DNA of 64,000 bases from Acidobacteriota bacterium (GTDB lineage Bacteria > Acidobacteriota > Thermoanaerobaculia > Gp7-AA8), in the NCBI GenBank assembly GCA_003223645.1, contig QHVT01000012.1, forward strand, positions 1 through 64,000, read 5' to 3'. Under the pieces are notes generated by a model. That model was not told the origin of the DNA. It did no database searches and was given only the letters and a program-made list of their open reading frames with translations. The position numbers were made by a program, and so were the translations under genes. Below are positions 26,681-38,192 of this stretch, piece after piece; within the stretch, counting starts at the first letter, position 1, and each line of letters begins with the position of its first letter.

Positions 26681-28006
26681 CTACTCCGGTTTCTTCGACC
26701 AGTCGGGCTCTTTGTTTTCGCTGGTGAATGTGAGTTGCAACAGGTCGGAACCGTCGGCGCGCATCCGGTAGACCTGCCACTTGCCGCTGCGATTCGACTG
26801 GAACGCGATCCATTGTCCGTCGGGCGACCATGTCGGCTGTTCGTTCGATCCTTCGCCGGCGATGATGTGATTTTCTTTCGTGATGAGGTTCGCGACGCGG
26901 ATCTGGAATCGTCCGTTGACGCGCGACGTGTAGGCGATGCGCTCGCCGTCCGGCGCGAAGACGGCGTCGTCGTTCCAGTTGCCGTCATAGGAGATGCGCT
27001 GCACGTTCGTGCCTTCCGCATCCATCATGTAGATCTGCGGCGTGCCGCTGCGTCCCGACGTGAACGCGATCTGCCGTCCGTTCGGGCTCCACTCCGGCGT
27101 CGACTCGATCGAGCCGGTGGATGTGAGACGGCGGATGTTCGTGCCGTCGTCTTTGATCAGATAGATGTCGGGATTGCCGCGCACCGATCCGACGAAGGCG
27201 ATGTCGTTGCTCACCGGCGAGAACGTCGCCGACGTGTTGAGCGCGACTCCGCTGCTGACGCTCACGCGCCCGCCCCCTCGGCGATTGATGATGTACATCT
27301 CGCTCGTGCCGCGGACGAACGACGTGTAGACCATCCGCTCGTTGTCGGGCGACCAGCTCGGAAGAATCGACAGCGCGTTGTGAAACGTGATGCGCCGCTG
27401 GTTCGCGCCGTCCCAATCCATCAGCCAGATTTCCCAATTGCCGGTGCGATTCGACGCGAACGCGATCTGCGTGAGGAACACGCCCGGCCTGCCGTTGAGC
27501 GCTTTGAGCAGCTCGTTCGACAACAGATGCGCGGTGCGGGTGAGTGCGGCCGCTTGTCCGCGATAGCGCTTGGCGAGCTGTGTCTGTCCGCTTGCATCGA
27601 TCAATCGTCCTTCGACGACGTGCTCTTCGCCCTCGATCCAGACGTTCAGCTTCAGGTAGTACTGCGCGCTGATGCGCTTAAGGAGATCGGGCGTGATCGG
27701 AACGCCGGGCGGGGGAGGCGCGATGGCGAAGACACCGGAGTAGGCGATGTCGCGCGTGAGCGGCGCGAAGAAGAGCTCGCGCACCTGGCCGGAGTCGATG
27801 GGCGTCGTCGCGGTGCCGGCCGACGGCGCGAGCTCGGGAAACGGCACGACGATGCGGATGATCTGCGCGGCCTGATTCGCTCCGATCGTCGTCGTGACTT
27901 CGGTTTGAGCGAACGCGGCGCTTGCGAGGAACAGGAGCAGGAGAAAGGCGAAGCCCCTCGGTGCGCGGCGAAGGTGAGGGGCGGTGATTTCGATTGCGAG
28001 TCTCAT
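26681..28006 (-). CDS. tolB: Tol-Pal system beta-propeller protein TolB
   Basis: Signal peptide and repeated WSPDG/SPNGRQIAFTS propeller motifs. Confidence 0.94.
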   Translation of the reverse strand: MRLAIEITAPHLRRAPRGFAFLLLLFLASAAFAQTEVTTTIGANQAAQIIRIVVPFPELAPSAGTATTPIDSGQVRELFFAPLTRDIAYSGVFAIAPPPPGVPITPDLLKRISAQYYLKLNVWIEGEEHVVEGRLIDASGQTQLAKRYRGQAAALTRTAHLLSNELLKALNGRPGVFLTQIAFASNRTGNWEIWLMDWDGANQRRITFHNALSILPSWSPDNERMVYTSFVRGTSEMYIINRRGGGRVSVSSGVALNTSATFSPVSNDIAFVGSVRGNPDIYLIKDDGTNIRRLTSTGSIESTPEWSPNGRQIAFTSGRSGTPQIYMMDAEGTNVQRISYDGNWNDDAVFAPDGERIAYTSRVNGRFQIRVANLITKENHIIAGEGSNEQPTWSPDGQWIAFQSNRSGKWQVYRMRADGSDLLQLTFTSENKEPDWSKKPE

Positions 28007-28731
28007 CGGAACGTTTGGTGTACTCCCAGATAGTTGCCTTCGAAGCCGAACGGCAGCGGATTGAGCGGACTCGACGAGCGAACGGCGCTGAGCGCGGCGC
28101 GATCGAACGTCGCGTTGCCGCTCGACGTCTCCACACGCGATTCGACGATCGTGCCGTTGCGAAGGATGCGGAAATAGATGACCACGCCGGGACCGGGATC
28201 GACTTGCGGCCGATACCAGTTGTCGCCGATTTTCTTGACCATTCCCGTGAGATAGAGCGTGTACGGAAAATCGCCGCCCTCGAGTCCGGTGACTCCGGAT
28301 GCGCCGGGCGCAACCTGGGGGCCACTGTTCGGGGCGGGGGATGCGGGCGATGGGGTGGCGGGCGGAGGAGTCTCGGAGCCTTTCTTGGTGGAGCGTCCGA
28401 ACGGGGAGAGGGGGACGGTATTTTTCTCCGGCTTCTTCGGCGTCTCCGGTTGCGGCGCGGGTTTCGGCTCTTCGATCTTCGGTTTGACGTCTTCGATTTT
28501 CGGAGCGGCCGGTTTTTGGATCGGCTTCGTCATCGCGGGCGTGGCGGCCGGCATCTTCGCGAACTGAATGTTCAGCGTCGACGCGCGTTGCGGCGGCTTC
28601 GCGTGCAGCGCGGCGTAGACGATGACCGCGGCGATGCCGCCGTGCAGCAGGATGGACAGCACGAGCGCGATGCCGGCGCCTCGATCCAGCGCCGCGCGCT
28701 GGGCGAGGACGTCAGCGACGCGGTCTTGCAT
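28003..28731 (-). CDS. tolA: TonB/TolA-like energy transducer
   Basis: N-terminal TM, Pro/Lys-rich linker, C-terminal DNWYRPQVDPGPGVVIYFRILRNGTIVESRVETSSGN. Confidence 0.82.
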   Translation of the reverse strand: MQDRVADVLAQRAALDRGAGIALVLSILLHGGIAAVIVYAALHAKPPQRASTLNIQFAKMPAATPAMTKPIQKPAAPKIEDVKPKIEEPKPAPQPETPKKPEKNTVPLSPFGRSTKKGSETPPPATPSPASPAPNSGPQVAPGASGVTGLEGGDFPYTLYLTGMVKKIGDNWYRPQVDPGPGVVIYFRILRNGTIVESRVETSSGNATFDRAALSAVRSSSPLNPLPFGFEGNYLGVHQTFR

Positions 28732-29149
28732 TCCGTTCCTTCGGCTGCGTGATCATCCCGAGTTGTTCGACGCCGGCGCGGTTCATCACGTCGAGCACCG
28801 CGACGACACGTCCGTACGGTACTGCCTGATCCGCCTCGAGCAGGGCGCGCCGCACGCGCCGCGCGCGGAGCATCGGCCCGAGGGACTGCTCGAGATTCGA
28901 CGAGCCGACCGGAGTCCCGTCGACATACACCGCGCCCGCGGTGTTGATCGTGATCTTCGCCGGATTGTTCGACGCCATCTCGAACGACTTCCCTTCCGCC
29001 TGCGGCAGCGAGATATCGAGACCCTGCTGCAGCATCGGCGCCGTGACCATGAAGATGACGAGCAGCACGAGCATGACGTCGACGAGCGGCGTGACGTTGA
29101 TCTCCGCCATGTCGCCCAAATCGTCGTTGTCGCGTAATCGGAAGCTCAT
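28712..29149 (-). CDS. tolR: ExbD/TolR biopolymer transport protein
   Basis: MAEINVTPLVDVMLVLLVIFMVTAPML. Confidence 0.95.
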   Translation of the reverse strand: MSFRLRDNDDLGDMAEINVTPLVDVMLVLLVIFMVTAPMLQQGLDISLPQAEGKSFEMASNNPAKITINTAGAVYVDGTPVGSSNLEQSLGPMLRARRVRRALLEADQAVPYGRVVAVLDVMNRAGVEQLGMITQPKERNARPRR

Positions 29150-29170
29150 TGTTCTTATGACGCAGCGCTA

Positions 29171-29251
29171 AGTGCCAGGTGCTGAGTGCTGGGTGCTGAG
29201 TAGCAAAGCTTCTAACTCAGCACCCAGCACTCAGCACGTTCACCCAGCACT
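29171..29251. repeat. Intergenic palindrome made of GGTGCTG heptamers, copy 2
   Basis: AGTGCCAGGTGCTGAGTGCTGGGTGCTGAGT...ACTCAGCACCCAGCACTCAGCAC. Confidence 0.9.
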
Positions 29252-29906
29252 ACGTAAAGTTCCTTTCCGTCAAATTCATAAATTCCAGCGTGAAGTCCTC
29301 CATTTCGCCGCGCGCCTGGCGCAGGCGCTGTACGAAATGGTTATACGCAAGGAGCGCGGGGATCGCTGCAAAGAGGCCCGCTGCGGTGTTGATCAATGCC
29401 TCGCTGATGCCCGGTGCGACGGAAGTGATCGACGTCGATCCGCTCGCGCCGATGTCGCCGAAGGCGTCCATGATTCCCCACACGGTTCCGAACAATCCGA
29501 TGAACGGCGTGGCCGCCGCGGTCGTCGCGAGAAACGGAACGAGTCGCGAGAGGCGCGCGGCTTCGATGCGCGTCGCGCGCATCAGCGATCGTTCCACACT
29601 GTCGAGCGATTTCACGGTCTGCCGTCCCTCGGCGTGCGAGATCTGCGCCTCGATCTCGGCATAGCCGGCGCGAAACAGTCCGACGAGCGATGAATGCTGG
29701 AGCGCGCCGAGCGCCGACTGCACGTCGGCGAGGCGCTTCGCTTTGCGGAAGATCGCGACGAAGCGGCGCGACGCGCCCTGCGAGCGCCGGAAGCGCTGCC
29801 ACACCGCGAACATTACGCCCCACGAAATGATGGAGAAGAGCAGGAGGATGGCCAGGACAGACCGCCCCACCCAACCCGTGTCCTGAAACGCAGTCCAGAG
29901 TTGCAC
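29250..29906 (-). CDS. tolQ: MotA/TolQ/ExbB proton channel
   Basis: [47 protein letters not shown]. Confidence 0.94.
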   Translation of the reverse strand: MQLWTAFQDTGWVGRSVLAILLLFSIISWGVMFAVWQRFRRSQGASRRFVAIFRKAKRLADVQSALGALQHSSLVGLFRAGYAEIEAQISHAEGRQTVKSLDSVERSLMRATRIEAARLSRLVPFLATTAAATPFIGLFGTVWGIMDAFGDIGASGSTSITSVAPGISEALINTAAGLFAAIPALLAYNHFVQRLRQARGEMEDFTLEFMNLTERNFT

Positions 29907-29987
29907 TGCTTTGAACTGTAAATCAGAAAGCGGAAAGCAGAAAGCAGAAATGCGAAAGCAAAATGCAAATCAACGCTCTCCTCCGCT

Positions 29988-30620
29988 TTACTCGCGCACG
30001 GCTTCTGCGGCCATCAATTGAATGAGATGGCGCTCGTCCGCATTCGCGTGCAGGTACGTGTCGCAGAGCGTTTCGAGCTCGAGCTTGCTGATCGTCGCCG
30101 GCACGGTGAAGCCGTTCGACGGCGGATGCGACGCATCGTGCGTCCATGTCGTTTTCCACGTGCGTCCGATCAGGCGGCAGCGAAGGAACGTGCCGTCGCT
30201 TTCGCTGTTCTCGACAGTCGCTTCGTCCGACCAGCCCTGCAGGTTCGCGATCCAGCGCCGCAGCTCGCGGCTGTGAATCGCCGTCATGACGCGCGCAAGG
30301 AGCTCTTTCGAGCCGGAGTTGAGCCGCTGGAAGCGGAGGCGCGTGTCGAACATCGTCGGCGTGCCGAGGGCCGCCACGCGCGACGCCAGCACGACCGCGA
30401 CCGCGGCGAATCGCTCCTGTTGCCATTCGAAGGACACGCGCATCTCGGCGCCGCGCATCGTCGCCACGGTGTGACGAATGCGCATCCCGCCGTCGCTGAG
30501 ATCGACGACCGATCCGCCGCCGCGTCCGAACGTCACATGAATCGGAGTCGCGGGACGCACGCGTTCGGCGACTCTGCGCTCGACCGTTTCCGTTGTGCTC
30601 AGCATTTCCACTGCGCTCAT
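29988..30620 (-). CDS. PilZ domain protein
   Basis: VERRVAERVRPATPIHVTFGRGGGSVVDLSDGGMRIRH. Confidence 0.75.
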   Translation of the reverse strand: MSAVEMLSTTETVERRVAERVRPATPIHVTFGRGGGSVVDLSDGGMRIRHTVATMRGAEMRVSFEWQQERFAAVAVVLASRVAALGTPTMFDTRLRFQRLNSGSKELLARVMTAIHSRELRRWIANLQGWSDEATVENSESDGTFLRCRLIGRTWKTTWTHDASHPPSNGFTVPATISKLELETLCDTYLHANADERHLIQLMAAEAVRE

Positions 30621-31798
30621 GACGCGATCTCCTCCGGAACAGCGGTCCAGTGCGCAGCGACGTGGGGACGGCCGAAGTGAAAGCCCTGCGCGAAGTCGAT
30701 GCCGAGGCGTTGCGCGGCGATCGCCGTCTCCTCGGACTCGATGCCCTCGAGCACCGTCTTGCATCCGAAGTCGCGTGACAGCGACGCCATGTGCGCGACG
30801 ATGCGCCGGTGCGTGTCGTCGTCCTCGAGCTTTGTGCCGAACGTGTTGCTGATCTTGATGAATGACGGGCGGATCTCGTCCATCAGCGCGAGATGCGAAT
30901 ACGCCGAGCCGTGATCGTCGAGCGCGAAGCGGATGCCTTTGGCGCGCAATGCCTGAAACAACGGAATGACGCGCTGCGCGTCGTCGAAGTCGCTGCGCTC
31001 CGTGACTTCGAGCACGAGCCGCGTGAGCGCGACGCCGGCGCGCGCGGCCGCTCCTTCGAGGATGCGCGGCAGCTCGGCGCAAAACGCGAGCGGATCGACG
31101 TTGAGAAAAATCGACGACGACTCGGGGAGCGACGTCGCGGCTTCGATTGCACGCGCGAGCGCGTGCAGATTCAGCTCGCGCAACCGGCCGAGCCGCGCGG
31201 CGTACTCGAACAGCTCCGCCGGCCCGCCGCCCGCCCAGTCGCCCCGCACGCGCGTCAGCGCCTCGAAGGCCATGATCTCGCCGGCGTCGGTGATCTCGAC
31301 GATCGGCTGAAAGGCGATGCGCAATGCGTCGCCGGCGATGAGCTCGTGGAAGGACGCGACACGGACGACCGTGTAGGGCAGGTTTTCTAACCTGCCTTCC
31401 GGGTCGCAGGCTGGAAAGCCTGCCCCACACCGGAGAGTGCCGAGGGACGACTCCAGCTCGTCGATCGTGAACGGCTTCGACAACAGCGCGAGCGCGCCGT
31501 GGTCGAGCGCGGCGGCGCGCAACGCGTCACTCGGCTGACCGGTCATCAGCACGATCCGGCATTCGGGACGGCGTGCGTGAATGCGATCGAGAAAATGCAG
31601 ACCTTCGAAGCCGAACGCGCCGGAGAACTGCACGTCGGTGACGACGTGGGTGACCGGCTCGCGTGCGAGCATCAGCTCGGCAGACTCGATGTCCGAGCAG
31701 ATGATCGACGTGCGTCCCGGCCGATCGAGCAGCATCGAGAGCGCGGAGGTGACGCTGTCGTTGTCGTCGGCGATGAGAATCGTCTCGCGCTCGCTCAT
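30617..31798 (-). CDS. REC-EAL protein (c-di-GMP phosphodiesterase-type response regulator)
   Basis: N-terminal REC (ILIADDNDSVTSALSMLL...VVTDVQFSG) and EAL (FQPIVEI...MAFEALTRV). Confidence 0.92.
   Translation of the reverse strand: MSERETILIADDNDSVTSALSMLLDRPGRTSIICSDIESAELMLAREPVTHVVTDVQFSGAFGFEGLHFLDRIHARRPECRIVLMTGQPSDALRAAALDHGALALLSKPFTIDELESSLGTLRCGAGFPACDPEGRLENLPYTVVRVASFHELIAGDALRIAFQPIVEITDAGEIMAFEALTRVRGDWAGGGPAELFEYAARLGRLRELNLHALARAIEAATSLPESSSIFLNVDPLAFCAELPRILEGAAARAGVALTRLVLEVTERSDFDDAQRVIPLFQALRAKGIRFALDDHGSAYSHLALMDEIRPSFIKISNTFGTKLEDDDTHRRIVAHMASLSRDFGCKTVLEGIESEETAIAAQRLGIDFAQGFHFGRPHVAAHWTAVPEEIAS
31371..31430. repeat. Palindromic element of the GTGTAGG...CCTGCC family inside the REC-EAL gene, copy 2
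   Basis: GTGTAGGGCAGGTTTTCTAACCTGCC...GCAGGCTGGAAAGCCTGCCCCACAC; translated as GAGFPACDPEGRLENLPYT. Confidence 0.88.
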
Positions 31799-32196
31799 GC
31801 GATCATCTCCAATTCCCGCTGGACGATCAGGTCGTGCATGCCGAGGTAGAAGCGGACGTCTTTCGGCTGCAGCGCGTAGAGCACGCGGTCGCCGCCGCGC
31901 CCGGAGGCGCTCAGGAATCCCGAGCCTCGCTCGTCGAGGCGCACGACGTCTCCCGAAAACTCCACCGGCAGGTTCGCCAGCACGTCGAGAAATTGTTCGG
32001 CGGTCGCCGTTCCATCGAGGATGAGCCGCTCGATGTCGAGCGTGGGCTCGCAGAGCGCGGCGAGAATCTCGAAGCGCAACAGTGTCCCGCCGCCGAGGAA
32101 CACGAGTCGCGTGGCCATCTCCGCGTAATGGTTCCAATCGCGCTCGCGCTCGTCAGTGCACGCGATGAGGGTGAGCCGTTGTGAAGTGCACATCAT
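31795..32196 (-). CDS. Hypothetical protein co-located with the REC-EAL gene
   Basis: 4-nt overlap with REC-EAL start; no family recognised. Confidence 0.5.
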   Translation of the reverse strand: MMCTSQRLTLIACTDERERDWNHYAEMATRLVFLGGGTLLRFEILAALCEPTLDIERLILDGTATAEQFLDVLANLPVEFSGDVVRLDERGSGFLSASGRGGDRVLYALQPKDVRFYLGMHDLIVQRELEMIA

Positions 32197-32323
32197 CGTC
32201 TCCGTCAGATCAGCTTCATTGCGACTGCAACGGTGAAGGCGAGCGAGCCGAATGCCGTGAAGATGCGCCACGACTCGCGGCCGCTGCGGATGTCGGTCAG
32301 CGTGTTTTGAAGGAAGTCGCTCA

Positions 32324-32668
32324 TTACCTGGTCTCCTTTTCTGCGATGACGGGAAGTGGATCGGGGAGCGGGACTTCACCGAAGCTGAACTGGTTCAGCG
32401 GATAGCCGTCGAGCGACATCGTGGTGTTGTTGACGCGGGCGGTGGTGTTGTGCCGGTCGGCGATGAGCTCGATCCATCCTTCCTCGGGGATCGTGTAGGT
32501 ATCGCCCGCGTAGCGGAACGTCTGCCCCGGCTTGCCGGAGAAGCGATAGCCAACCGTGTGGATGCCACACGTGACTTTCGGCTCGCGCACCCGGTGCGCC
32601 TTGAGCAGAGATCCGAGATCGATTTCGAGAGACAAGGCGGCGGTGAGGGTGGCGGCGGCGAGGAGCAT
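32324..32668 (-). CDS. Secreted hypothetical protein
   Basis: MLLAAATLTAALSLE hydrophobic N-terminus; 114 aa. Confidence 0.5.
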   Translation of the reverse strand: MLLAAATLTAALSLEIDLGSLLKAHRVREPKVTCGIHTVGYRFSGKPGQTFRYAGDTYTIPEEGWIELIADRHNTTARVNNTTMSLDGYPLNQFSFGEVPLPDPLPVIAEKETR

Positions 32669-32824
32669 GATGTGTTTCCTTTCTGAATTCCGGTCGGGCC
32701 TCCATAGTCCAAGCTCTGGACCATTCTTGGCATCGACATCAAGTCGATGCCTGTCAATTACTTAACTGCGAACCACGGAACTGCTCGTTTGTTCGTAGGT
32801 CGAACACGTGTATGATTTTCAGTC

Positions 32825-34182
<1,358 letters not shown>

Positions 34183-34192
<10 letters not shown>

Positions 34193-34287
34193 CCTCCCGG
34201 CCTCGCCTCTTGGCCTCCTAGCCTCCCGGCCTCCTGGCCTCCGAGAACCCCCCTGGGAGGCTTGGAGGCTCGGAGGCTGGGAGGCTG
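34183..34287. repeat. Palindrome built of GGAGGCTT/GGCCTCCT 8-mers
   Basis: GGCCTCCTAGCCTCCCGGCCTC...GGGAGGCTTGGAGGCTCGGAGGCTGGGAGGC; overlaps the preceding stop codon. Confidence 0.85.
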
Positions 34288-34301
34288 ATCTTGCAGTCCT
34301 G

Positions 34302-34709
34302 ATGGATTTGCGTAAGATGTCAGCGTTCCCCGCTTCAGTAAAGAGAGAGAAATTCATGCCCGAGACCACGTTACTCGCGCTCGCGCTGTCCGTGCAGGAC
34401 GCGCATGCCGGGCTCGTCGCCACCGTCGATGCGCTCCCTGAAGAAGCGCGCTTCCTGATCGAAGAAGTCGACAAGCGCCTCAAGCTGATGGTCGCGACGC
34501 TCCGCGAGCGCGAACAACAGCTCGACAACCTTCACGACGCCGTCGCCGACCGTATCAACAACCTGCTGATGTCGATCCGAACGTGCAGCGACCTGTTGCG
34601 CAACGGCGACCCGCAAATCGCCAGCGTCCGCGAGCGCATCGACACGACCGTCGACAACGGACGGCAGGCGGTGAAGCAGTTGCGGGAGGCGTTGGGCAAC
34701 GTCCGGTGA
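34302..34709 (+). CDS. Hypothetical protein resembling a histidine kinase dimerisation helix pair
   Basis: 135 aa; LDNLHDAVADRINNLLMSIRTCSDLLRNGD without a catalytic domain. Confidence 0.45.
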   Translation: MDLRKMSAFPASVKREKFMPETTLLALALSVQDAHAGLVATVDALPEEARFLIEEVDKRLKLMVATLREREQQLDNLHDAVADRINNLLMSIRTCSDLLRNGDPQIASVRERIDTTVDNGRQAVKQLREALGNVR

Positions 34710-34782
34710 TGGGCACCACAAGAGAACAAGAACGCCTCGCCTTTTTTCAAGCTCATGCACGCTTGACGTTCGGTTCGTAGTG

Positions 34783-34859
34783 CCTGTGGAGCGGCGGCCG
34801 CTCTCGGCCGCCGAATTCTCGCGAGAGGTCGGCGGCCGAAGCGGCCGCCGCTCCACAGG
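34783..34859. repeat. Palindrome of CCTGTGGAGCGGCGGCC family, copy 2
   Basis: CCTGTGGAGCGGCGGCCGCTCTCGGCCGCCGA...TCGGCGGCCGAAGCGGCCGCCGCTCCACAGG. Confidence 0.9.
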
Positions 34860-34879
34860 ACGAGTCTGCGGAGGCACGA

Positions 34880-36061
34880 TTAGACCTTCAGCCCGTAATT
34901 CCCCTCGCACAACGACTCTACCCCGCCCTCCCGCACCACGAACGTGTCCTCGATGCGCACGCCGAGCTCGCGGTCGGGGAAATACAGGCCCGGCTCGATC
35001 GTGAGGATGTCGTTCACTTCGACGAGGTCGCGGTTCGCATCCGTCAGGTGAAAGGACGGCTTCTCGTGGATGTCGAGTCCGACGCCGTGGCCGAGGCCGT
35101 GGACGTAGCCGGTGAGGGTCTTCGGATCGGAGCGGAGGGTCGCGTAGCCGTGCGACTCGAAGTAGGCGCAGACCATGTCCTGGTAGTGCTTTGCTTCGAC
35201 GCCGGCGCGCATGGCGTCGCGCGCGAGCGTGAACGCCTCGAGCACTTGCGCGTGCATGCGCTGCAGCTCGGCCGGCACGTCGCCGATGCAGAACGTGCGC
35301 GTCATGTCAAAAAAATAACCGCTCGTTTTGTCGGCAGGAAAGATGTCGAGGACGATCGGCACGGACCTCCGCACCTCCTCGGCCGCGTTGCCGCGCGAAT
35401 GCGGCACGCCGGCGTCGCGTCCCTGCGAGAGGATGGTCTCGTGATCTTCGATCATGCCGAGGCGCGCGATCTCGGAGGAGACGAACGATTTGAGATCGCC
35501 GATCGTCATCGATTTTCCGCGTTCGCAGTCGCGCAGCATCGCGCGCACGCCACCGACGACCTGCTGCGTCCGCGCGCCGACGGAACGGATCGCGTCGATT
35601 TCCCACGGCTCCTTCCGCTTGCGCGCGAGCTGGATGATGTCCTCGCCGTTCGAGCGATGCACGCGCCGGCCGCGCGCTTCGAGCGACTCGATGATGCCGT
35701 GGTAGAGCTGGACCGGGACGTTGCCGAAGAAGGCGATCGCGTCGCCGGCGCCGAGCTCGCGCAGGAGGATGTCGAAGAATTCGGCGTACGCGGCGCTGAC
35801 GTTCGTCGCGCTCTGGAAGATGCGGTCGTGGTCGAACTCCGACGCGAGCCGTACTTCGAGGCCCGTCGCCGCCGCTTCTTCGCGCTCCATCGGGTAGGTG
35901 ACGAGCAGCGGATTGCGATCGACGCGCTTGACCGCATACCCGCGCGTCACCTTCGCGCCGCGTGACAGCCAGCGAAACGACGAATGCATCGCCTCGTGCA
36001 TCGGCACGATCAGCGTGTCGATCGCGCGGTTGCGCATGAGCTCATCAAGATCACGCAACAT
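34880..36061 (-). CDS. M24-family Xaa-Pro peptidase
   Basis: VLDIFPADKTSGYFFDMTRTF, GYVHGLGHGVGLDIHE, LTIEPGLYFP. Confidence 0.93.
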   Translation of the reverse strand: MLRDLDELMRNRAIDTLIVPMHEAMHSSFRWLSRGAKVTRGYAVKRVDRNPLLVTYPMEREEAAATGLEVRLASEFDHDRIFQSATNVSAAYAEFFDILLRELGAGDAIAFFGNVPVQLYHGIIESLEARGRRVHRSNGEDIIQLARKRKEPWEIDAIRSVGARTQQVVGGVRAMLRDCERGKSMTIGDLKSFVSSEIARLGMIEDHETILSQGRDAGVPHSRGNAAEEVRRSVPIVLDIFPADKTSGYFFDMTRTFCIGDVPAELQRMHAQVLEAFTLARDAMRAGVEAKHYQDMVCAYFESHGYATLRSDPKTLTGYVHGLGHGVGLDIHEKPSFHLTDANRDLVEVNDILTIEPGLYFPDRELGVRIEDTFVVREGGVESLCEGNYGLKV

Positions 36062-36249
36062 TCCTGGATGGGCCCACTTTCTGCCTTCTGCCTTCTGCCT
36101 TCTGCTTTTTGCTTTTTGCGGTGCCGCGCTTCGTCGCGTGGCGGCGTGGGCGTTTCAGATACGTCGGGCGAAACTCCGGCGCGGCGAGGGCGGCACCGCG
36201 GACGAGCATACACCCGCACCGGCACCGTTCTCGCTGATTCGCATCGCGG

Positions 36250-36942
36250 ATGAAGGTGATGTCGTACAACATCCAGGGCCACGCCGCCGCCAGGCGTGAA
36301 GATCATCTCCCCAAGCTCGCCGAGATCATCGCCGCGGTTCAGCCCGACATCGTGGGACTGCAGGAGGTGCATTGCCGTACGCGCGCCGGTCCCGCGCATC
36401 AGGGTGAAGTGCTCGCGTCGCTCACCGGCATGCAGCATTGGTTCGGCCGCAGCTGCGCGATGGACGGCGGCGACTACGGCAATGCCGTCCTCACGCGCGG
36501 CACGGTCGAGTCCGCGTACGTCCATCCGCTGCCGGGCTCGGGCGAGCCGCGCTCGGTGCTACAGGCAGACGTCGCGCTGAACGGATCGCGCTTCACGTTT
36601 TTCGTCACGCATCTCGCCGCATGGGGCCGCCTGCTCCGCAAGGCGCGCATGCAGCAGGTCGCGCACCTCGGCGACATCACCGCCCGCGGCGCATGGCCGC
36701 ACGTGCTCGTCGGCGACTTCAACGTGCCGCCGGCCGCGGAAGAGATTCGCACGCTGCTCGCACACGGACATCTGCGCGTATGCGGCGACATCAAGGAGGC
36801 AACGTTCCCGATGACACGACAGCGGCTCGACTACGTGTTCTGCGATCCGCGCTGGGAGTTCCGCGGCGCGGAAGTGATCCGCCGCGGGCCGTCCGATCAC
36901 TGGGCGCTCGTCGTCGAGCTCCAACTGCGAGGGGAAGCGTGA
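36250..36942 (+). CDS. Endonuclease/exonuclease/phosphatase family protein
   Basis: MSYNIQGHAAARREDHLPKLAEIIAAVQPDIVGLQEV, LVGDFNVPP, SDHWALV. Confidence 0.92.
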   Translation: MKVMSYNIQGHAAARREDHLPKLAEIIAAVQPDIVGLQEVHCRTRAGPAHQGEVLASLTGMQHWFGRSCAMDGGDYGNAVLTRGTVESAYVHPLPGSGEPRSVLQADVALNGSRFTFFVTHLAAWGRLLRKARMQQVAHLGDITARGAWPHVLVGDFNVPPAAEEIRTLLAHGHLRVCGDIKEATFPMTRQRLDYVFCDPRWEFRGAEVIRRGPSDHWALVVELQLRGEA

Positions 36943-38192
36943 AGGCGCGACGCTGGCTGCTCGCCCTCAGCTACGCTCCGCTGCTGTTTCTCATCTGGTC
37001 GATCAAACGCCGCAGCCGCAAGCAGCTGCATCTGGAAGAGACCGACATCGAGGATCTCATCCCGTCGATCGCCGGCCTCACGCAGGGCACGCTCACCGAG
37101 GGCAATCGCGTCGAGGTCCTGCAGAACGGCGCGCTGTGGGATCGCTTGTTCGCCGACATCGAGGCGGCGCAGAAGACGATCAACTACGAGACGTTCCTCA
37201 GCAAAGAAGGAGAGCTGACGCGACGCCTCAGCGACGTGCTCGCTCGGAAAGCGCGCGCGGGCGTGCAGGTGCGGCTGCTGCTCGACGGCACGGGCGGCCG
37301 CTTTTACGGCGACGCCGATCTCGTGCGCATGCGCGAGGCCGGCGTGAAGATCGAGCGCTATCACCCCGTGCGCATGCGCAACATCGGGCGCATCAACAAT
37401 CGCGATCATCGAAAGATCTGCGTCGTCGACGGATGCGTCGCGTACACCGGCGGGCACTGTCTCGTCGACGCCTGGCTCGGCGATGCCGAAGACGCGGATC
37501 ACTTCCGCGACATCAGCGTGCGCGTCGAAGGGCCGGTCGTCGCGCAATTGCAGTCGGCGTTCGCGGAGAACTGGATCGAAGAAAGCGGCGAGGTGCCGGG
37601 CGGGACGAATTTCTTTCCGCGGCTCGAGCGCGCCGGCGACGTCGCCGCGCACGCGGTGTGGGTGTCGACGACCGGCAGTCCGTCATCGGTGAAGCTGCTG
37701 CACTACCTGCTGATTCGCGCCGCGACGCGCCGCATCACGATTCAGAATCCGTACTTTCTGCCCGATCCCGCCCTGCGCAAAGCATTGATCGACGCGGTCG
37801 CGCGCGGCGTCGACGTGCGCGTGATGATCCCCGCCGCCACCGCCAGCGACTCGCCGTTCGTGCAGCACGCGAGTCATCATCTTTACGGAACGCTCCTCAA
37901 AGGCGGCGTGCGACTCTTCGACTATCACAACACCCTGCTGCATCAAAAAGTGCTCGTCGTCGACGAGCGGTGGGCATCGGTCGGCTCGACGAACTTCGAC
38001 GCGCGCTCGTTCGATCTCAGCGACGACGTCTCGCTGATGATCTACGACGAGCGCATCGCGCGCGAGCTCGAGGACACGTTCGACCGCGATCTCGCGCACG
38101 CCACCGAAGCTCATCTCGACTCGTGGCTGCGCCGCTCCGCGAAACACAAGCTGATCGACTTCAGCGCATTCGTCTTCAACGAGCAGTTGTGA
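36939..38192 (+). CDS. Phospholipase D / cardiolipin synthase-like protein, GTG start
   Basis: Two HKD motifs: NNRDHRKICVVDG and LLHQKVLVVDERWASVGSTNFDARSF. Confidence 0.93.
   Translation: MKARRWLLALSYAPLLFLIWSIKRRSRKQLHLEETDIEDLIPSIAGLTQGTLTEGNRVEVLQNGALWDRLFADIEAAQKTINYETFLSKEGELTRRLSDVLARKARAGVQVRLLLDGTGGRFYGDADLVRMREAGVKIERYHPVRMRNIGRINNRDHRKICVVDGCVAYTGGHCLVDAWLGDAEDADHFRDISVRVEGPVVAQLQSAFAENWIEESGEVPGGTNFFPRLERAGDVAAHAVWVSTTGSPSSVKLLHYLLIRAATRRITIQNPYFLPDPALRKALIDAVARGVDVRVMIPAATASDSPFVQHASHHLYGTLLKGGVRLFDYHNTLLHQKVLVVDERWASVGSTNFDARSFDLSDDVSLMIYDERIARELEDTFDRDLAHATEAHLDSWLRRSAKHKLIDFSAFVFNEQL

Noticed and set aside
26594-28033. 479-aa plus-strand ORF
   Set aside because: Shadow of tolB; composition typical of antisense GC-rich frames.
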